The notes: generated from the letters alone by a model not told the origin. 64,000 nucleotides of DNA from JAEYXS01 sp943367715 (GCA_943367715.1 CALRJY020000006.1:62001-126000); one strand, 5' to 3'; counted from the first letter of the stretch, positions 7,525 to 19,799 are shown. Program-made: numbers and translations.

Positions 7525-8877
7525 ATGCGTATCAGATTTTTAGCCGTTTTGCTTTTTGTGGCGTTTGCCCTCACCTCGGCCACTCAAGCAGCCCCGGCGA
7601 AGGATCAGCACGTCATCGTCATCACCGTGGATGGTTTCCCTCATTGGATCTGGGAGGACAGCAAACTCCCCATGCCCACGTTGCGCAAGCTCGCCGCCGA
7701 AGGCATCAGTGCGCCGATGAAGGTGTCCAATCCCTCCGTCACCTGGATCAACCACGCCACCCTCGCCACCGGCGTGGAGCCTGCCAAGCATCACACGATG
7801 TATAACGGCCTGCTGACCTTTCCCGCCAATGCCCAGCCGCCCAAGATCGAGCAATGGCGTGACAAGGGCGAGATCGTCCGCGTGCCCACTGTCTATGACC
7901 TGGCCTTCAAGGCCGGCCTGACCACCGCGCATGTGGATTGGGTGCCTACCACCAATGCCAACACCTTCAATTGGGATTTCCCCGAACGCCCCAATCCCAA
8001 AGGCCAGATCGAACAGGAGATGGTGAAAGCCGGTTTGATGACTCAGGCCGAGCTGGACGATTTCAATCGCGGCAATCCCGCCTGGCGCGATCTCATCTGG
8101 ACCCGTGCTGCTGTGCATATCTTGGAGAAGCACCAGCCGAACCTCCTTTACTTCCATCTGCTGAACACCGATGCGAACAATCACAAGTATGGCCCCGGCT
8201 CTATGGCCAGCCTCACCGCTTACGCCTATGCGGATACCTGCATCCGCGAACTCATCGACGCCCTGGACCGCGCCAAGCTGCGGGAGAAGACCACGATCAT
8301 CATCGTCACCGATCACGGCTTCAAGACGGCTCAAAAGCTCATCCGCCCCAATGTCATCTTGCGCCAGAACGGCCTCATCCAGGCCGCCGGTCCGAGTGTC
8401 AAAAGCTGTGATGGTTATGTGATGGCTTCCGGCGGTGTCGCCCTCTTCTACGCCGTGAATTCCGCCAACAAGGCCGAGACCATCGCCAAGGCAAAATCCT
8501 TGCTGACTGGCTTGGAAGGTGTCGAAGTGCTGGTGGAACCGAAGGACTACGCGAAGTACGGCATCGCGACGCCTGAGGTGAGCAATCAATCGCCCCATCT
8601 CCTCCTCTTCGCGAAATCCGGCTACGCCTTCAACGGCTCCCACGTCCTCGACACTCCGATCACCGAAGTGACCTCCGATGCGTATCCCGGCCATCACGGC
8701 TATCTGAACTCCGATCCGCAACTCGACGGCACGTTCATCATCTCCGGTGCCGCCGTGAAACGTGGTGTCAAGATCGACCGCATCAACAATCTGGACATCG
8801 CCCCCACGACCGCCCAGATCCTCGGACTGACGATGCCGAATGTGGATGGCCGCGTGCTGAAGGAAGTGCTGAAGTAA
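7525..8877 (+). CDS. Secreted alkaline phosphatase superfamily phosphodiesterase/nucleotide pyrophosphatase
   Basis: A 450-residue exported protein: signal peptide at residues 1-22 (hydrophobic core, cleavage near TQA-AP), then a type I phosphodiesterase/nucleotide pyrophosphatase (PF01663-like) domain over nearly the whole length. Metal and nucleophile residues are visible: D36 in ITVDGFPH, T73 in SVTWINHATLATG (nucleophile position of the NPP family), N-x-H-KYGPGS near 215-222 for a metal site, and the D-H pair of VTDHGF near residue 272. It probably hydrolyses phosphodiester or pyrophosphate bonds in the periplasm to recover phosphate. The substrate is unknown. Confidence 0.9.
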   Translation: MRIRFLAVLLFVAFALTSATQAAPAKDQHVIVITVDGFPHWIWEDSKLPMPTLRKLAAEGISAPMKVSNPSVTWINHATLATGVEPAKHHTMYNGLLTFPANAQPPKIEQWRDKGEIVRVPTVYDLAFKAGLTTAHVDWVPTTNANTFNWDFPERPNPKGQIEQEMVKAGLMTQAELDDFNRGNPAWRDLIWTRAAVHILEKHQPNLLYFHLLNTDANNHKYGPGSMASLTAYAYADTCIRELIDALDRAKLREKTTIIIVTDHGFKTAQKLIRPNVILRQNGLIQAAGPSVKSCDGYVMASGGVALFYAVNSANKAETIAKAKSLLTGLEGVEVLVEPKDYAKYGIATPEVSNQSPHLLLFAKSGYAFNGSHVLDTPITEVTSDAYPGHHGYLNSDPQLDGTFIISGAAVKRGVKIDRINNLDIAPTTAQILGLTMPNVDGRVLKEVLK

Positions 8878-8888
8878 GCGCGATGCAA

Positions 8889-9440
8889 TCAGAACTGCGC
8901 CGAAGGCACCTGATCTCTCACTGCCGAATCCACGTTGAAATAATCGATCGGCGCGAAATTGAACGCATTGGCGATAAGGCTGCTCGGGAACATCTCACAC
9001 TTGTTCCGGTAATCCCGCACGTTGCCGTTATAGAACCGCCGTGCCGCCTGGATTCGGTCCTCCGTGTTCACCAGTTCCTGCTGCAGCTTGAGAAAATGCT
9101 GGTCCGCTTTGAGTTGCGGATATTGTTCCGCCACGACCAGCAGCCGTTGCAGGCCGGCCACGAGTTCCTTCTCCCCCTCCTGCCGGTTGCTTTGCGCGCC
9201 AGAGGCACAGCGATTGCGTAATTCGATCACCCTTTCCAGTACATCCTTCTCATGCGCCGCATAACCCTTCACCGTCGCAACGAGATTCGGGATCAGATCA
9301 TAGCGGCGGTTCAATTCCGTATCGATATTGGCCCACGCATCGCGGATGTGATTGCGCAACGCGACGAGGCCGTTGTACTGCACGACGACAAAAATCAGCG
9401 GCAGCAAGATCAGAACCGCCAGTATGAGGAGAGCAGGCAT
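8889..9440 (-). CDS. LemA family protein
   Basis: A 183-residue LemA protein: one N-terminal membrane helix (residues 3-22) followed by a four-helix-bundle domain opening with YNGLVALRNHIRDAWANIDTELNRRYDLIPNLVATVKGYA, the strongest LemA signature. LemA proteins are widespread membrane-anchored proteins of unclear function, often next to TPM-domain or M48-peptidase genes. Here the only neighbour in the same direction is the upstream membrane gene 2 bases away, so this two-gene unit may be a variant of the lemA locus. It is convergent with the phosphodiesterase gene, 11 bases away. Confidence 0.93.
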   Translation of the reverse strand: MPALLILAVLILLPLIFVVVQYNGLVALRNHIRDAWANIDTELNRRYDLIPNLVATVKGYAAHEKDVLERVIELRNRCASGAQSNRQEGEKELVAGLQRLLVVAEQYPQLKADQHFLKLQQELVNTEDRIQAARRFYNGNVRDYRNKCEMFPSSLIANAFNFAPIDYFNVDSAVRDQVPSAQF

Positions 9441-9442
9441 AA

Positions 9443-10114
9443 TCAGTGCGTGGTGAAAAGGTAGGCTGGCATCAACCCGCGCAAGGTGGCGAGGCGTTCC
9501 AGATTGCCCGGGATTTGGGCGGGTTCCAAACAGTGGGAGAAGGCGATGGCCACCACCGGCCCTTCGATCTCCACGATCAGGTCGGGATTCGCCAGTAGAT
9601 ATTCCATGGCCCGGGCATGGCAGATGTCATAAGCAAACTTCTTGTCTTTGGATCGCACGCAAAAGCGCCGCGAGAACTCATGCGATTCAAAATCGATGTC
9701 ATCATAACCGACCGCCTGCGCGAACTTGGAAAGAAACCCTTCCGGCCCGATCGTCAGTTCGGGAAAGGAACGGTCCAGCATCAGCATGAAAAACGAAAAG
9801 TAGTGATGATGGGTCTGGCGATTGCCTTTGTTATCCCGGGAATAGGTTTCGTAGTGGTAATCAAACACCATCACCTGATGGTTCGCGTAAACACCGGTGA
9901 GCATGTTATACGCATAGCGGTTGGAACCTTGATCCAGTTTGTTGAGAAAGGAGTAATGCGCCGGGATGCCTCGGTCTTTTTCGGCCGAGAAGCGCAGGCC
10001 GAGTTGCGCCGCTATCAATTCAAACGCCACGCGCCGCTTCTTCGCAGCGATGCTGCTCAAAACACCGATGACGATGACGACACCGATGAAGAAAATGACA
10101 AAGAATATTTCCAT
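9443..10114 (-). CDS. Membrane-anchored hypothetical protein next to lemA (DUF3137-like)
   Basis: A 223-residue protein with a single N-terminal membrane helix (residues 3-22) and a soluble alpha/beta domain. It contains a His-rich loop (QTHHHYFSFF near residue 102). The plan, and a stop two bases before the lemA start, recall the DUF3137-type proteins found beside lemA in other bacteria; that match is tentative. The two genes are almost certainly cotranscribed and may act at the same membrane site. No catalytic motif is visible. Confidence 0.72.
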   Translation of the reverse strand: MEIFFVIFFIGVVIVIGVLSSIAAKKRRVAFELIAAQLGLRFSAEKDRGIPAHYSFLNKLDQGSNRYAYNMLTGVYANHQVMVFDYHYETYSRDNKGNRQTHHHYFSFFMLMLDRSFPELTIGPEGFLSKFAQAVGYDDIDFESHEFSRRFCVRSKDKKFAYDICHARAMEYLLANPDLIVEIEGPVVAIAFSHCLEPAQIPGNLERLATLRGLMPAYLFTTH

Positions 10115-10243
10115 TTGTCTGCCTGTGACGGTGAAAGTTCATCACGCTGCCCCCATGGTGACGAGTAGAATTTGCCGCTGCATTTATAGCCATGAAGTGA
10201 AGGAGCAGATGACAACCGGCTCCGAATGCGGTAAACCCATCAC

Positions 10244-11635
10244 ATGTCTGCCCTGCTCATCTTGCTGGCCGGTCTCCTGAGTTTTTCTTTCACCGGCTGG
10301 GCCCAAGCTCCCGCCACCAAACCAGCCGAGGCGCTGATGTGGAAAGCCGGTGTCGCTACGACCGTCATCACTCCCGCTACAAACATGTTCATGGCTGGCT
10401 ACGCCTCACGCAACAAACCTTCTGAAGGCAAGGCCCAGGACCTCTTCGCGAAAGCTCTCGCCATCGAGGATGCCAATGGCTACCGGCTCGTCTTCGTGAC
10501 CGTCGATCTCATCGGCATCCCGCGCAAGATGCGCAAGGGTTTGGAGACGCGCTTGCAATCCGCACATCAGCTCCAGCCGGAGCAATTCCTCCTGAACGCC
10601 TCGCATACCCATTGCGGTCCTGAATTCCGCGTCGGCCGCACGCCTTCCGACGAGATCGAGATGAAACCCACGCTGCACGGTGATCGCTATGGGGACGAGC
10701 TGGAGAACCAAGTCTTCGTCCTCATCGGCGAAGCCTTGAAACAGCTCGCCCCGGCCAAGCTCGCTTACACCCGCGCCCGTAGTGGCTTCGCGATGAACCG
10801 TCGTTTGCCTCAGTCGAACGGCACCTATCGCAACGCGCCGAATCCCGATGGTCCCGTGGATCACGATGTCCCTGTGCTGCGTGTGGATGGTGCGGATGGC
10901 AAGCTCCGCGCCGTGCTCTTCGGCTACGCGTGCCATAACACCACGCTGAGCTTCTACCAGTTCTGCGGTGATTATGCCGGGTTTGCCCAGGAGTATCTGC
11001 AAGCGGACAATCCCGGAGTGACCGCACTCTTCCTCACCGGTTGCGGTGGCGATCAGAATCCCTATCCGCGCGGCACCCTTGACCTCGCGCAGAAGCACGG
11101 CCGCTCCCTAGCTACTGCGGTGGAGGCCGCCCTCTTCGCCGTCGCCAAGCCGCTCACCGGCTCACTGAAGTCCGCCTACGGTGAGATTCCGCTCACCTAC
11201 GCCACCACGCCGACGCGTGAGGAACTCACCACTCGTCTTCAATCAAAAGACAAATACGAAGTCACTCACGCCAAACGCATGCTGGAACGTTTCGATAAAG
11301 ACGGTGCGCTCCCCCAGACCTATCCCTATCCCATCCACGTCGTGCAGCTCGGCCACGAATTGAAACTCATCGCTCTCGGTGGCGAGGTGGTCGTGGATTA
11401 CGCACTCCGTTTCAAGCGTGAGTTCGGTGGCGCCGGTTCTGTGTGGGTCGCCGGTTACTCGAATGACGTCATGGGCTACATCCCCAGTGAACGCATCCTG
11501 AAAGAGGGCGGCTACGAGGGCGGCGAAGCCATGCGCTTCAGCCCCAGCCATCCCGGCCCCTGGGCCAGTGGCCTGGAGGAACAGATCGCGACGAAGGTGA
11601 AGGAACTGGAACGTGCGGTACGGCCAAACCGTTAG
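10244..11635 (+). CDS. Secreted neutral/alkaline ceramidase N-terminal domain protein
   Basis: A 463-residue exported protein. Residues 1-20 form a signal peptide ending in GWAQA-P. The mature part is the neutral/alkaline non-lysosomal ceramidase N-terminal domain: AGVATTVITPATNMFMAGYASR at the front, FVTVDLIGIP near residue 90, the metal-ligand segment NASHTHCGPEF near 120-130, and GYACHNTTLSF near 228. It lacks the C-terminal ceramidase domain, as many PVC-group members do, so it may be an amidase with a different lipid or sugar-amide substrate. It stands alone and is followed by a convergent methyltransferase gene 10 bases away. Confidence 0.88.
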   Translation: MSALLILLAGLLSFSFTGWAQAPATKPAEALMWKAGVATTVITPATNMFMAGYASRNKPSEGKAQDLFAKALAIEDANGYRLVFVTVDLIGIPRKMRKGLETRLQSAHQLQPEQFLLNASHTHCGPEFRVGRTPSDEIEMKPTLHGDRYGDELENQVFVLIGEALKQLAPAKLAYTRARSGFAMNRRLPQSNGTYRNAPNPDGPVDHDVPVLRVDGADGKLRAVLFGYACHNTTLSFYQFCGDYAGFAQEYLQADNPGVTALFLTGCGGDQNPYPRGTLDLAQKHGRSLATAVEAALFAVAKPLTGSLKSAYGEIPLTYATTPTREELTTRLQSKDKYEVTHAKRMLERFDKDGALPQTYPYPIHVVQLGHELKLIALGGEVVVDYALRFKREFGGAGSVWVAGYSNDVMGYIPSERILKEGGYEGGEAMRFSPSHPGPWASGLEEQIATKVKELERAVRPNR

Positions 11636-11645
11636 CCCGCGACGC

Positions 11646-12842
11646 TCACGCCTTCGCGACTTCCACGCGCAACAACGAGTCCAGGCTGTGCTTCTTGATG
11701 CCGAAGAATTGTTTGAACTCCTCGATCTTTTCTTTTGCCGCGTGATTCGTGAAGGGCTCGCCATCCCGCACCGCCGCGATCATCAAGTTCTTCGGCGTGT
11801 GCTCGGAAGCGACGAACTCGAACACCTTCGTCTTGTAGCCCGCCCATTCCAGATACAGCGCTCGCAAACCATCCGTGGCCCACTCCGCCATGCGTTCCTC
11901 CATCACGCCATGGCGCAACACCGGCGCCAGCACCGTCGGATGCTGCAATTGCGGACGCACTTCCTTGTGGCAACACGGGGCCACCACGATCAGCTTCGCA
12001 CGCATCTCCACGCCGCGTCGGATGGCTTCATCCGTGGCCGTATTGCACGCGTGCAACGCGATCAGCACCTCAATGTCCTTCACCCGCACCTTGTCGATGG
12101 CCCCTTCCATGAAGGTCAGCCCCGTAGCATTGATCTCCTTCGCCAGCGCATTCGTCTTCTCCACCAGATCCGGACGTGACTCCACGCCGAGAACTTCCAC
12201 GGGCGAATGCTTCGTGCGCCGCAACCAATGCCATGCCGCGAACGTCAGGTAACCTTTCCCGCAACCCATGTCCGCGATATTCAGCGGCTGCCCTGGCTTC
12301 CACCCGCAATCATCCAGCAGATGCGACAATATCTCGAGATACCGGTTGATTTGGCGATGCTTGTCCGCCATTGAGGGCAACACCTTGCCCGTCGCATCCA
12401 CCACGCCCAACGCGATCAGCCAGTCATTCGCCGTCGCATCCAGCAACCGCACCCGCTCCCGATCGTGCGAGCCTGAAGGTGCTGTGGCTACGGCCGGCTT
12501 GTGATTCGAGAGCTGCGGCTGACCGCCCTTGCGCGGGAAGTGCAATTGCCAATCCTTCTGCGTCGTGCCCAGCAGCGCATTCTTCCACGCCCCGTGCAAC
12601 TGCTCCTCCAGCCAGATGGTGCCCTTTTCCAACGGGATGTTCTTGGCGATATCATTCGTCCGCCGCGTGAAGGTCATCGCCAGATGCGGAGCCTGACGGA
12701 TCTGCACCCGCCGCACCGTTATCCGCTCGATGCCGTCATCCGGTTCCGTGGGTCCGGACAGGACAAGGCGCACAAACGTGCCGTCCTGAAGGCTCGTTTC
12801 CGTCTTCGCGATGAACTCAACAATCGGATCAGCATTCTGCAT
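11646..12842 (-). CDS. Class I SAM-dependent methyltransferase (PF13679-like)
   Basis: A 398-residue cytoplasmic protein. The C-terminal half is a Rossmann methyltransferase: motif I at about residues 190-198 (IADMGCGKGYLTF), an acidic motif II in EVLGVESRPDLVEK, and a downstream IALHACNTATDEAI and VVAPCCHKEVRPQLQ. The CCH-K pattern and the LHACNTATD block match the PF13679 group, found in eukaryotic METTL25/RRNAD1-like proteins and bacterial relatives thought to act on RNA. The first 160 residues are a separate alpha/beta region of unknown role. It stands alone between two convergent or divergent genes. Confidence 0.87.
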   Translation of the reverse strand: MQNADPIVEFIAKTETSLQDGTFVRLVLSGPTEPDDGIERITVRRVQIRQAPHLAMTFTRRTNDIAKNIPLEKGTIWLEEQLHGAWKNALLGTTQKDWQLHFPRKGGQPQLSNHKPAVATAPSGSHDRERVRLLDATANDWLIALGVVDATGKVLPSMADKHRQINRYLEILSHLLDDCGWKPGQPLNIADMGCGKGYLTFAAWHWLRRTKHSPVEVLGVESRPDLVEKTNALAKEINATGLTFMEGAIDKVRVKDIEVLIALHACNTATDEAIRRGVEMRAKLIVVAPCCHKEVRPQLQHPTVLAPVLRHGVMEERMAEWATDGLRALYLEWAGYKTKVFEFVASEHTPKNLMIAAVRDGEPFTNHAAKEKIEEFKQFFGIKKHSLDSLLRVEVAKA

Positions 12843-12912
12843 GTGGCGACCACTCTACCCCATGCCCGCCAAATGGAAAGCAGACGCTTTAAGCCCCGTA
12901 GCAGTCCAGGAC

Positions 12913-13053
12913 GTGGCGTCAGCCACGAAAGATTCATAGCGGCGGCTTTTCAAGCCGCCGGGAGGGATTAGCAACCGGTTCGTCACGTAGTGACGAAAGA
13001 TGCGATTCGGTGGAGCGCGGCTGTGTCTCGCATGCGGGACCAGCCGCAGCACC
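12913..13053. repeat. Cluster of hairpin repeats, including a family A copy
   Basis: The gap 12843-13090 holds no gene but four successive perfect or near-perfect hairpins: CGTGGC-GTCA-GCCACG (12913-12928), CGGCGGCTT-TTC-AAGCCGCCG (12941-12961), CGTCAC-GTA-GTGACG (12982-12996), and a longer one at 13012-13053. The last has the family A layout: GGAGC, stem GCGGCTG, a loop that itself folds, stem CAGCCGC, then AGCA. It lies between divergent genes. The density of hairpins fits accumulation of small mobile repeats rather than one regulator. Confidence 0.75.
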
Positions 13054-13090
13054 AAGTTGACAGAGTAAGGGCGAGGCGGGAGGATTGGGC

Positions 13091-13480
13091 ATGGCCGGGG
13101 AAACGCATTTGATCACCAACCTCTGCATCCTGTCCCTGCTGGTTCTGGGCCTGCTCTCCTTCATTCCCGTCGATTTACGGCGCGGATGGCAGACCGTGGC
13201 GTTGTATTACCCGGTAGTGGGCCTGGGTTTGTTGGCGCTGTACGAGGCCGGGATTCAGGCGGAGATACCGGCAGAGAATGTGCCCATCCGGATAGACCTG
13301 GCGTTCGTGCATCCATTGATTGGGTTCATCGTGTTGACGGGGATTTGCCGTTGGATGCTGCTCGTCCGCGCTGCAGACCGGCCCGCCAACGAACGGAAAC
13401 CGGAGACCGGTTACCAACTGATCGCCGTCATGGTCAGTCTGGTGATCGGTTTTGCGTGGTTTTGCAGCATGTGGTTTTAA
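13091..13480 (+). CDS. Small polytopic membrane protein
   Basis: A 129-residue hydrophobic protein with about four membrane helices (residues 8-24, 34-52, 68-88 and 108-127) and a short charged loop before the last. I chose ATG 13091, which has a GGGAGG ribosome binding site about 7 bases upstream; a TTG two codons earlier is less likely. I do not recognise the family. It stands alone between repeat-rich gaps. Confidence 0.7.
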   Translation: MAGETHLITNLCILSLLVLGLLSFIPVDLRRGWQTVALYYPVVGLGLLALYEAGIQAEIPAENVPIRIDLAFVHPLIGFIVLTGICRWMLLVRAADRPANERKPETGYQLIAVMVSLVIGFAWFCSMWF

Positions 13481-13593
13481 GGATGATGATTAGGGCTTAC
13501 CCGTCTCGGGCACAACTCGGTGCGAGAAGTCAAACAGGGGACGTTCTGTTGGAGAGGTTGTGAAATAACTTAGACTGGCTTTGCTTAGATGTG

Positions 13594-13620
13594 TTGCTGC
13601 AGGCCAGAGGCCCGCGCTCC
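13594..13620 (-). repeat. REP-like element, family A copy
   Basis: This is a 27-bp copy of family A in the order TTGCTG, stem GCAGGCC, loop AGA, stem GGCCCGC, GCTCC. Its stem differs from the GTGGGCG version of other copies, yet both arms change together. It lies in the 359-bp gap 13481-13839, where I see no gene. Further along are weaker palindromes (GGAGC...GCTCC near 13711-13730 and AGCTTGTGCCAACAAGCT near 13732-13750). Confidence 0.72.
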
Positions 13621-13839
13621 ACAGGATGGAGATTTGCCGGTGGCTGATTTGGGTACCGGCGACGCAGCGCGTTAGAGCCGGTCAACACTGTCACGGGGCC
13701 ATATGCCGGAGCGATAAGCATTGCTCCCGCCAGCTTGTGCCAACAAGCTCCCGCCTCAGACACCCCACGCGATGACACCAGCTCCTATCACTCACCGGCT
13801 TCGCGTGCTTATTCCGCGTCATCACCTCGGGCTTTCATC

Positions 13840-16668
13840 ATGAGCAGTCCCGCTGAATCATTTCGCTACAAGGTCGAGAAATTGCTGGCCAAGGGCGGGA
13901 TGGGCGAGGTGCTCGCGGCGGATGACCTGCACTTTGGCCGTTCCGTGGCCATGAAGGTGATCCTGGAGGACCGCGAGATCTCGCGGGAAACCCGGCTGCG
14001 CTTCGTGCAAGAAGCCCGGATTCTCGCCCAGCTCGAACATCCCGGCATCGTCCCCGTTTACGATCTCGATAAAGACCCGCAAGGGCGCGTTTTCTACACC
14101 ATGAAGTTCGTCCGTGGCAGCACGCTGTTAGAGGTGTTGCAGCGGATCAAGGAAGGCGATGCCACCACGCTCGGCCAATATCCGTTGAGCCAGTTGCTCA
14201 CGGTCTTCCAGAAAATCTGCGATGCCATGGCTTATGCGCATGCCAAGGGCGTGGTGCATCGCGATCTCAAGCCGGAGAACATCATGCTGGGCAAGTTCGG
14301 CGAAGTGCTCGTGATGGACTGGGGCCTGGCCAAGGTGATGGATGAGCGCCCGGATAAACCCGATGAACACCCCTCCGTCACCAAGGTGGAGGTGGCCGAG
14401 GAGTTCGCCACCAGCGAAGATGTTTCCCTGACGCTGGATGGCGCGATCATGGGCACCCCGCAGTTCATGGCCCCGGAGCAGGCGGAAGGTCGGCTCGCGG
14501 ATATCGACGGCCGCACGGACATCTTCTCCCTCGGCGGTATTCTCTACAACCTCCTCGCGCTGCGCTCACCCATCGGCGGCACGACGGTGCAGGAGGTGCT
14601 CACGAATGTGCGCACCGGTTACATCGCGCCTCCCGTCATCTACAACACGGACAAGCGGCGGGATGTGAACGGCAAGCAAGGCAAGCAAGCCATCGAACTG
14701 CGGCATTGCCCGGGCGGCCGCATCCCGGATTCGTTGTCTGCCGTGGCGATGAAATGCATGAGCGTGCTGCCCGAGAACCGCTATCAGAGCGTTCAGGAAT
14801 TGCAGGCGGATATCATCGCCTACCAGAACGGTTTCGCCACGCAGGCCGAGGGCGCCAGCGTGTGGAAGCAGGTCACACTCCTGTTGCGCCGGCATAAGGT
14901 GCTCGCCGTCAGCGTGGCCACGGTGATTCTGCTGGTGCTCGGTTTCATTGGCAAAGTCACCACCAGCGAGCGTAATGCTGTGCGGGCGCTGGAACGGTTG
15001 CGCAACTCTGCCCCCGCCTTTGCCGCGCAAGCCGAAGCGCTCATCGAGAAGCAACAGTTCGCCGAAGCGCTGGAGAAGATCGCCATCGCCATCGAGCTCG
15101 CGGATAACCAGAGCGGCCATCACTATCTCAAAGGCAACATCCTCGAATCCCTTGGCCGTTTAGCGGCCGCGAAGGAAAGTTACGCCCAAGCACTCAAGCT
15201 GGAGCCCGGTCACGCCTTCGCGAAAGCCAACCTCGACCTCTGCGAAGAGATCCTCCGCGCGGAAGGTGAACGCCCGGAGCTAAGCCACGCGAGCCGCAAC
15301 AAGCTGAACGCCCTGATGCGCCAGCAGGGTCGCACCTCCGAGGCCGTCGCCACTCTGCGCGACATGTCGAAGGACCGGAAGGCACTGGATGACACCTGGC
15401 GCGCTGTGCTGGCCAAGGCCGGTTTCACCAAGTTCGAATACGGCGCTTCTTTGTCGCTGGAAGCCGGTGGCCTGTTCGAACTCCGTTTCGGCAACAAAAC
15501 TCTCACCGACATCTCCTGCCTGCGCGGCATGCCCATCCGCGTGCTCGCTATCGGCGGCAGTCCCGTCTTCGACCTCAGCCCGCTCACCGGCATGCCCTTG
15601 GAATCATTGGACATCTACGCGACCAAAGTCACCAACCTCAGTCCGCTCAGCGGTCTGTCTCTCACCAACCTGCAGGCCGGCCGCAATCTCCAGCTTCGCG
15701 ATATCTCAGCGCTCCAAGGCATGCCGCTACGGTCGTTAAACCTCAGCGAGAGCATCGTGGAAGACCTTGCTCCCCTCAAAGGCATGCCCTTGGTGGAGCT
15801 GCGGCTCAGTTCCACCAAAGCGACCGATCTTGCCCCGTTGCGCGGCATGACCACGCTCAAGGAGCTTCATCTCCAGAGCACAAGAGTCGCAGATCTCACT
15901 CCGCTGCAAGGCCTGAAATTGCAGAAGCTTTATATGAAGGGCGTCATCGTCACCAAGCTCGATGCACTGAAGGGCATGTCGCTCGTCGACTTGGATCTCG
16001 CTTTCACACCCATCAATGACCTCTCGCCCCTCACCGGGATGCCGCTCGAGCGTTTGACCCTCTCCGACACGCAGGTGGCCGATCTGCGCCCGCTCAAAGG
16101 CATGCCCTTGAAATCGCTCGCCGCCCACTCCACCAGCGGCACGCCCCGGGCCCTCAACGACCTGTCGCCCCTGCGCGGCCTGAAACTCAAGGACATCAAC
16201 CTCGCCCTCACCCGCGTCGAGGACCTGTCGCCCTTGAGCGGCCAGCCTATCGAGAGCGCCAGCTTGCGTAATGTGCCCGTCACGGACTTCAGCCCGCTCA
16301 CCACCTGGCCGATAAAGTCTCTCAACCTCGGCGGCACCAGCTTCAACGATCTGCGCTCCCTCGCGGGCAAGCGCCTGGAAGCGCTGGTGCTGGATAAAAC
16401 TCCCGTCAGCGACCTCGCTCCGCTACGGAACATGCCCCTCACCCGCCTCTGGCTGCACGACACGAAAGTCACCGACTTCCGCATCCTCGCGGAGATTCCC
16501 ACCCTCACCGAGCTCACCATTCCCAACGGCGCCAAGGACATCGAATTCCTTCGCCGCCTGCCGAACATCCAGCGTCTGGATTACAAACCCGGCACCGCCG
16601 GCACCCCGCCCATTCTCGCCACGGACTTCTGGAAAACGTACGATGCTGCGAAGAAGAACGGGAAGTGA
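13840..16668 (+). CDS. Membrane Ser/Thr protein kinase with TPR and leucine-rich repeat domains
   Basis: A 942-residue protein with four parts. Residues 8-330 are a PknB-type kinase: glycine loop LLAKGGMGEV, ATP-binding K39 in VAMKVI, catalytic D142 in HRDLKPEN, DWG in place of DFG (VMDWGLAK), and APE in FMAPEQ. A single membrane helix follows at about 354-373. A short TPR-like region (about 390-470) comes next, and then about 14 leucine-rich units of roughly 23 residues (pattern L-x-PL-x-GMPL-x2-L-x-L) to the end. The kinase is cytoplasmic, so the repeats lie outside and could sense a ligand or partner. The DWG variant is common in PVC kinases. The start is ATG 13840; an open frame continues 35 codons upstream. 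Confidence 0.93.
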   Translation: MSSPAESFRYKVEKLLAKGGMGEVLAADDLHFGRSVAMKVILEDREISRETRLRFVQEARILAQLEHPGIVPVYDLDKDPQGRVFYTMKFVRGSTLLEVLQRIKEGDATTLGQYPLSQLLTVFQKICDAMAYAHAKGVVHRDLKPENIMLGKFGEVLVMDWGLAKVMDERPDKPDEHPSVTKVEVAEEFATSEDVSLTLDGAIMGTPQFMAPEQAEGRLADIDGRTDIFSLGGILYNLLALRSPIGGTTVQEVLTNVRTGYIAPPVIYNTDKRRDVNGKQGKQAIELRHCPGGRIPDSLSAVAMKCMSVLPENRYQSVQELQADIIAYQNGFATQAEGASVWKQVTLLLRRHKVLAVSVATVILLVLGFIGKVTTSERNAVRALERLRNSAPAFAAQAEALIEKQQFAEALEKIAIAIELADNQSGHHYLKGNILESLGRLAAAKESYAQALKLEPGHAFAKANLDLCEEILRAEGERPELSHASRNKLNALMRQQGRTSEAVATLRDMSKDRKALDDTWRAVLAKAGFTKFEYGASLSLEAGGLFELRFGNKTLTDISCLRGMPIRVLAIGGSPVFDLSPLTGMPLESLDIYATKVTNLSPLSGLSLTNLQAGRNLQLRDISALQGMPLRSLNLSESIVEDLAPLKGMPLVELRLSSTKATDLAPLRGMTTLKELHLQSTRVADLTPLQGLKLQKLYMKGVIVTKLDALKGMSLVDLDLAFTPINDLSPLTGMPLERLTLSDTQVADLRPLKGMPLKSLAAHSTSGTPRALNDLSPLRGLKLKDINLALTRVEDLSPLSGQPIESASLRNVPVTDFSPLTTWPIKSLNLGGTSFNDLRSLAGKRLEALVLDKTPVSDLAPLRNMPLTRLWLHDTKVTDFRILAEIPTLTELTIPNGAKDIEFLRRLPNIQRLDYKPGTAGTPPILATDFWKTYDAAKKNGK

Positions 16669-16789
16669 GGCTACCGTTTGGCCGAGCTTTGGTATCGCCA
16701 CCACCTCTTGCCCCCCCGCAAAATCCGGTCAGCTATTTGCATCACCAGTAAAGCACGGTGATTCAGGGAATGTAGGTTAGTGTCAACCG

Positions 16790-19549
<2,760 letters not shown>

Positions 19550-19648
19550 CCCGAAATACGTGGCCTATGGTAGAGCTATTTTTTGCGACTGGCAGTAGAC
19601 CTAGTGCGTGCCCGGACTGGCAACCCCAGTCAGAGCGGAAAGTTAAAG

Positions 19649-19795
19649 ATGAAGAATCAAGCCATAACAGCAGTGCGCGAGCAGGAAGCCCCGGTCAACC
19701 GGCCGGTGCAGATGCTTTTGTTGAGCCTCTGGACGGCGAACATCGCCTTCTTCCTCTACTCCGTGCTCAAGCACGGCTGGAACCAGCCTTGGTAA
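19649..19795 (+). CDS. Small single-pass membrane protein
   Basis: A 48-residue protein with a hydrophilic N-terminus and one membrane helix (about residues 23-40, MLLLSLWTANIAFFLYSVLKHG). ATG 19649 has a plausible purine-rich ribosome binding site (GCGGAAAG) just upstream; the frame is open for 22 more codons, but those look non-coding. It follows the P-type ATPase by 99 bases on the same strand. It could be a small regulator of the pump, but nothing in the sequence shows this. Confidence 0.5.
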   Translation: MKNQAITAVREQEAPVNRPVQMLLLSLWTANIAFFLYSVLKHGWNQPW

Positions 19796-19799
19796 GACC

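Noticed and set aside
7540..8721. 393-codon minus-strand frame antisense to the phosphodiesterase
   Set aside because: Long antisense frames are expected in GC-rich genes; the plus-strand protein has a signal peptide and active-site motifs.
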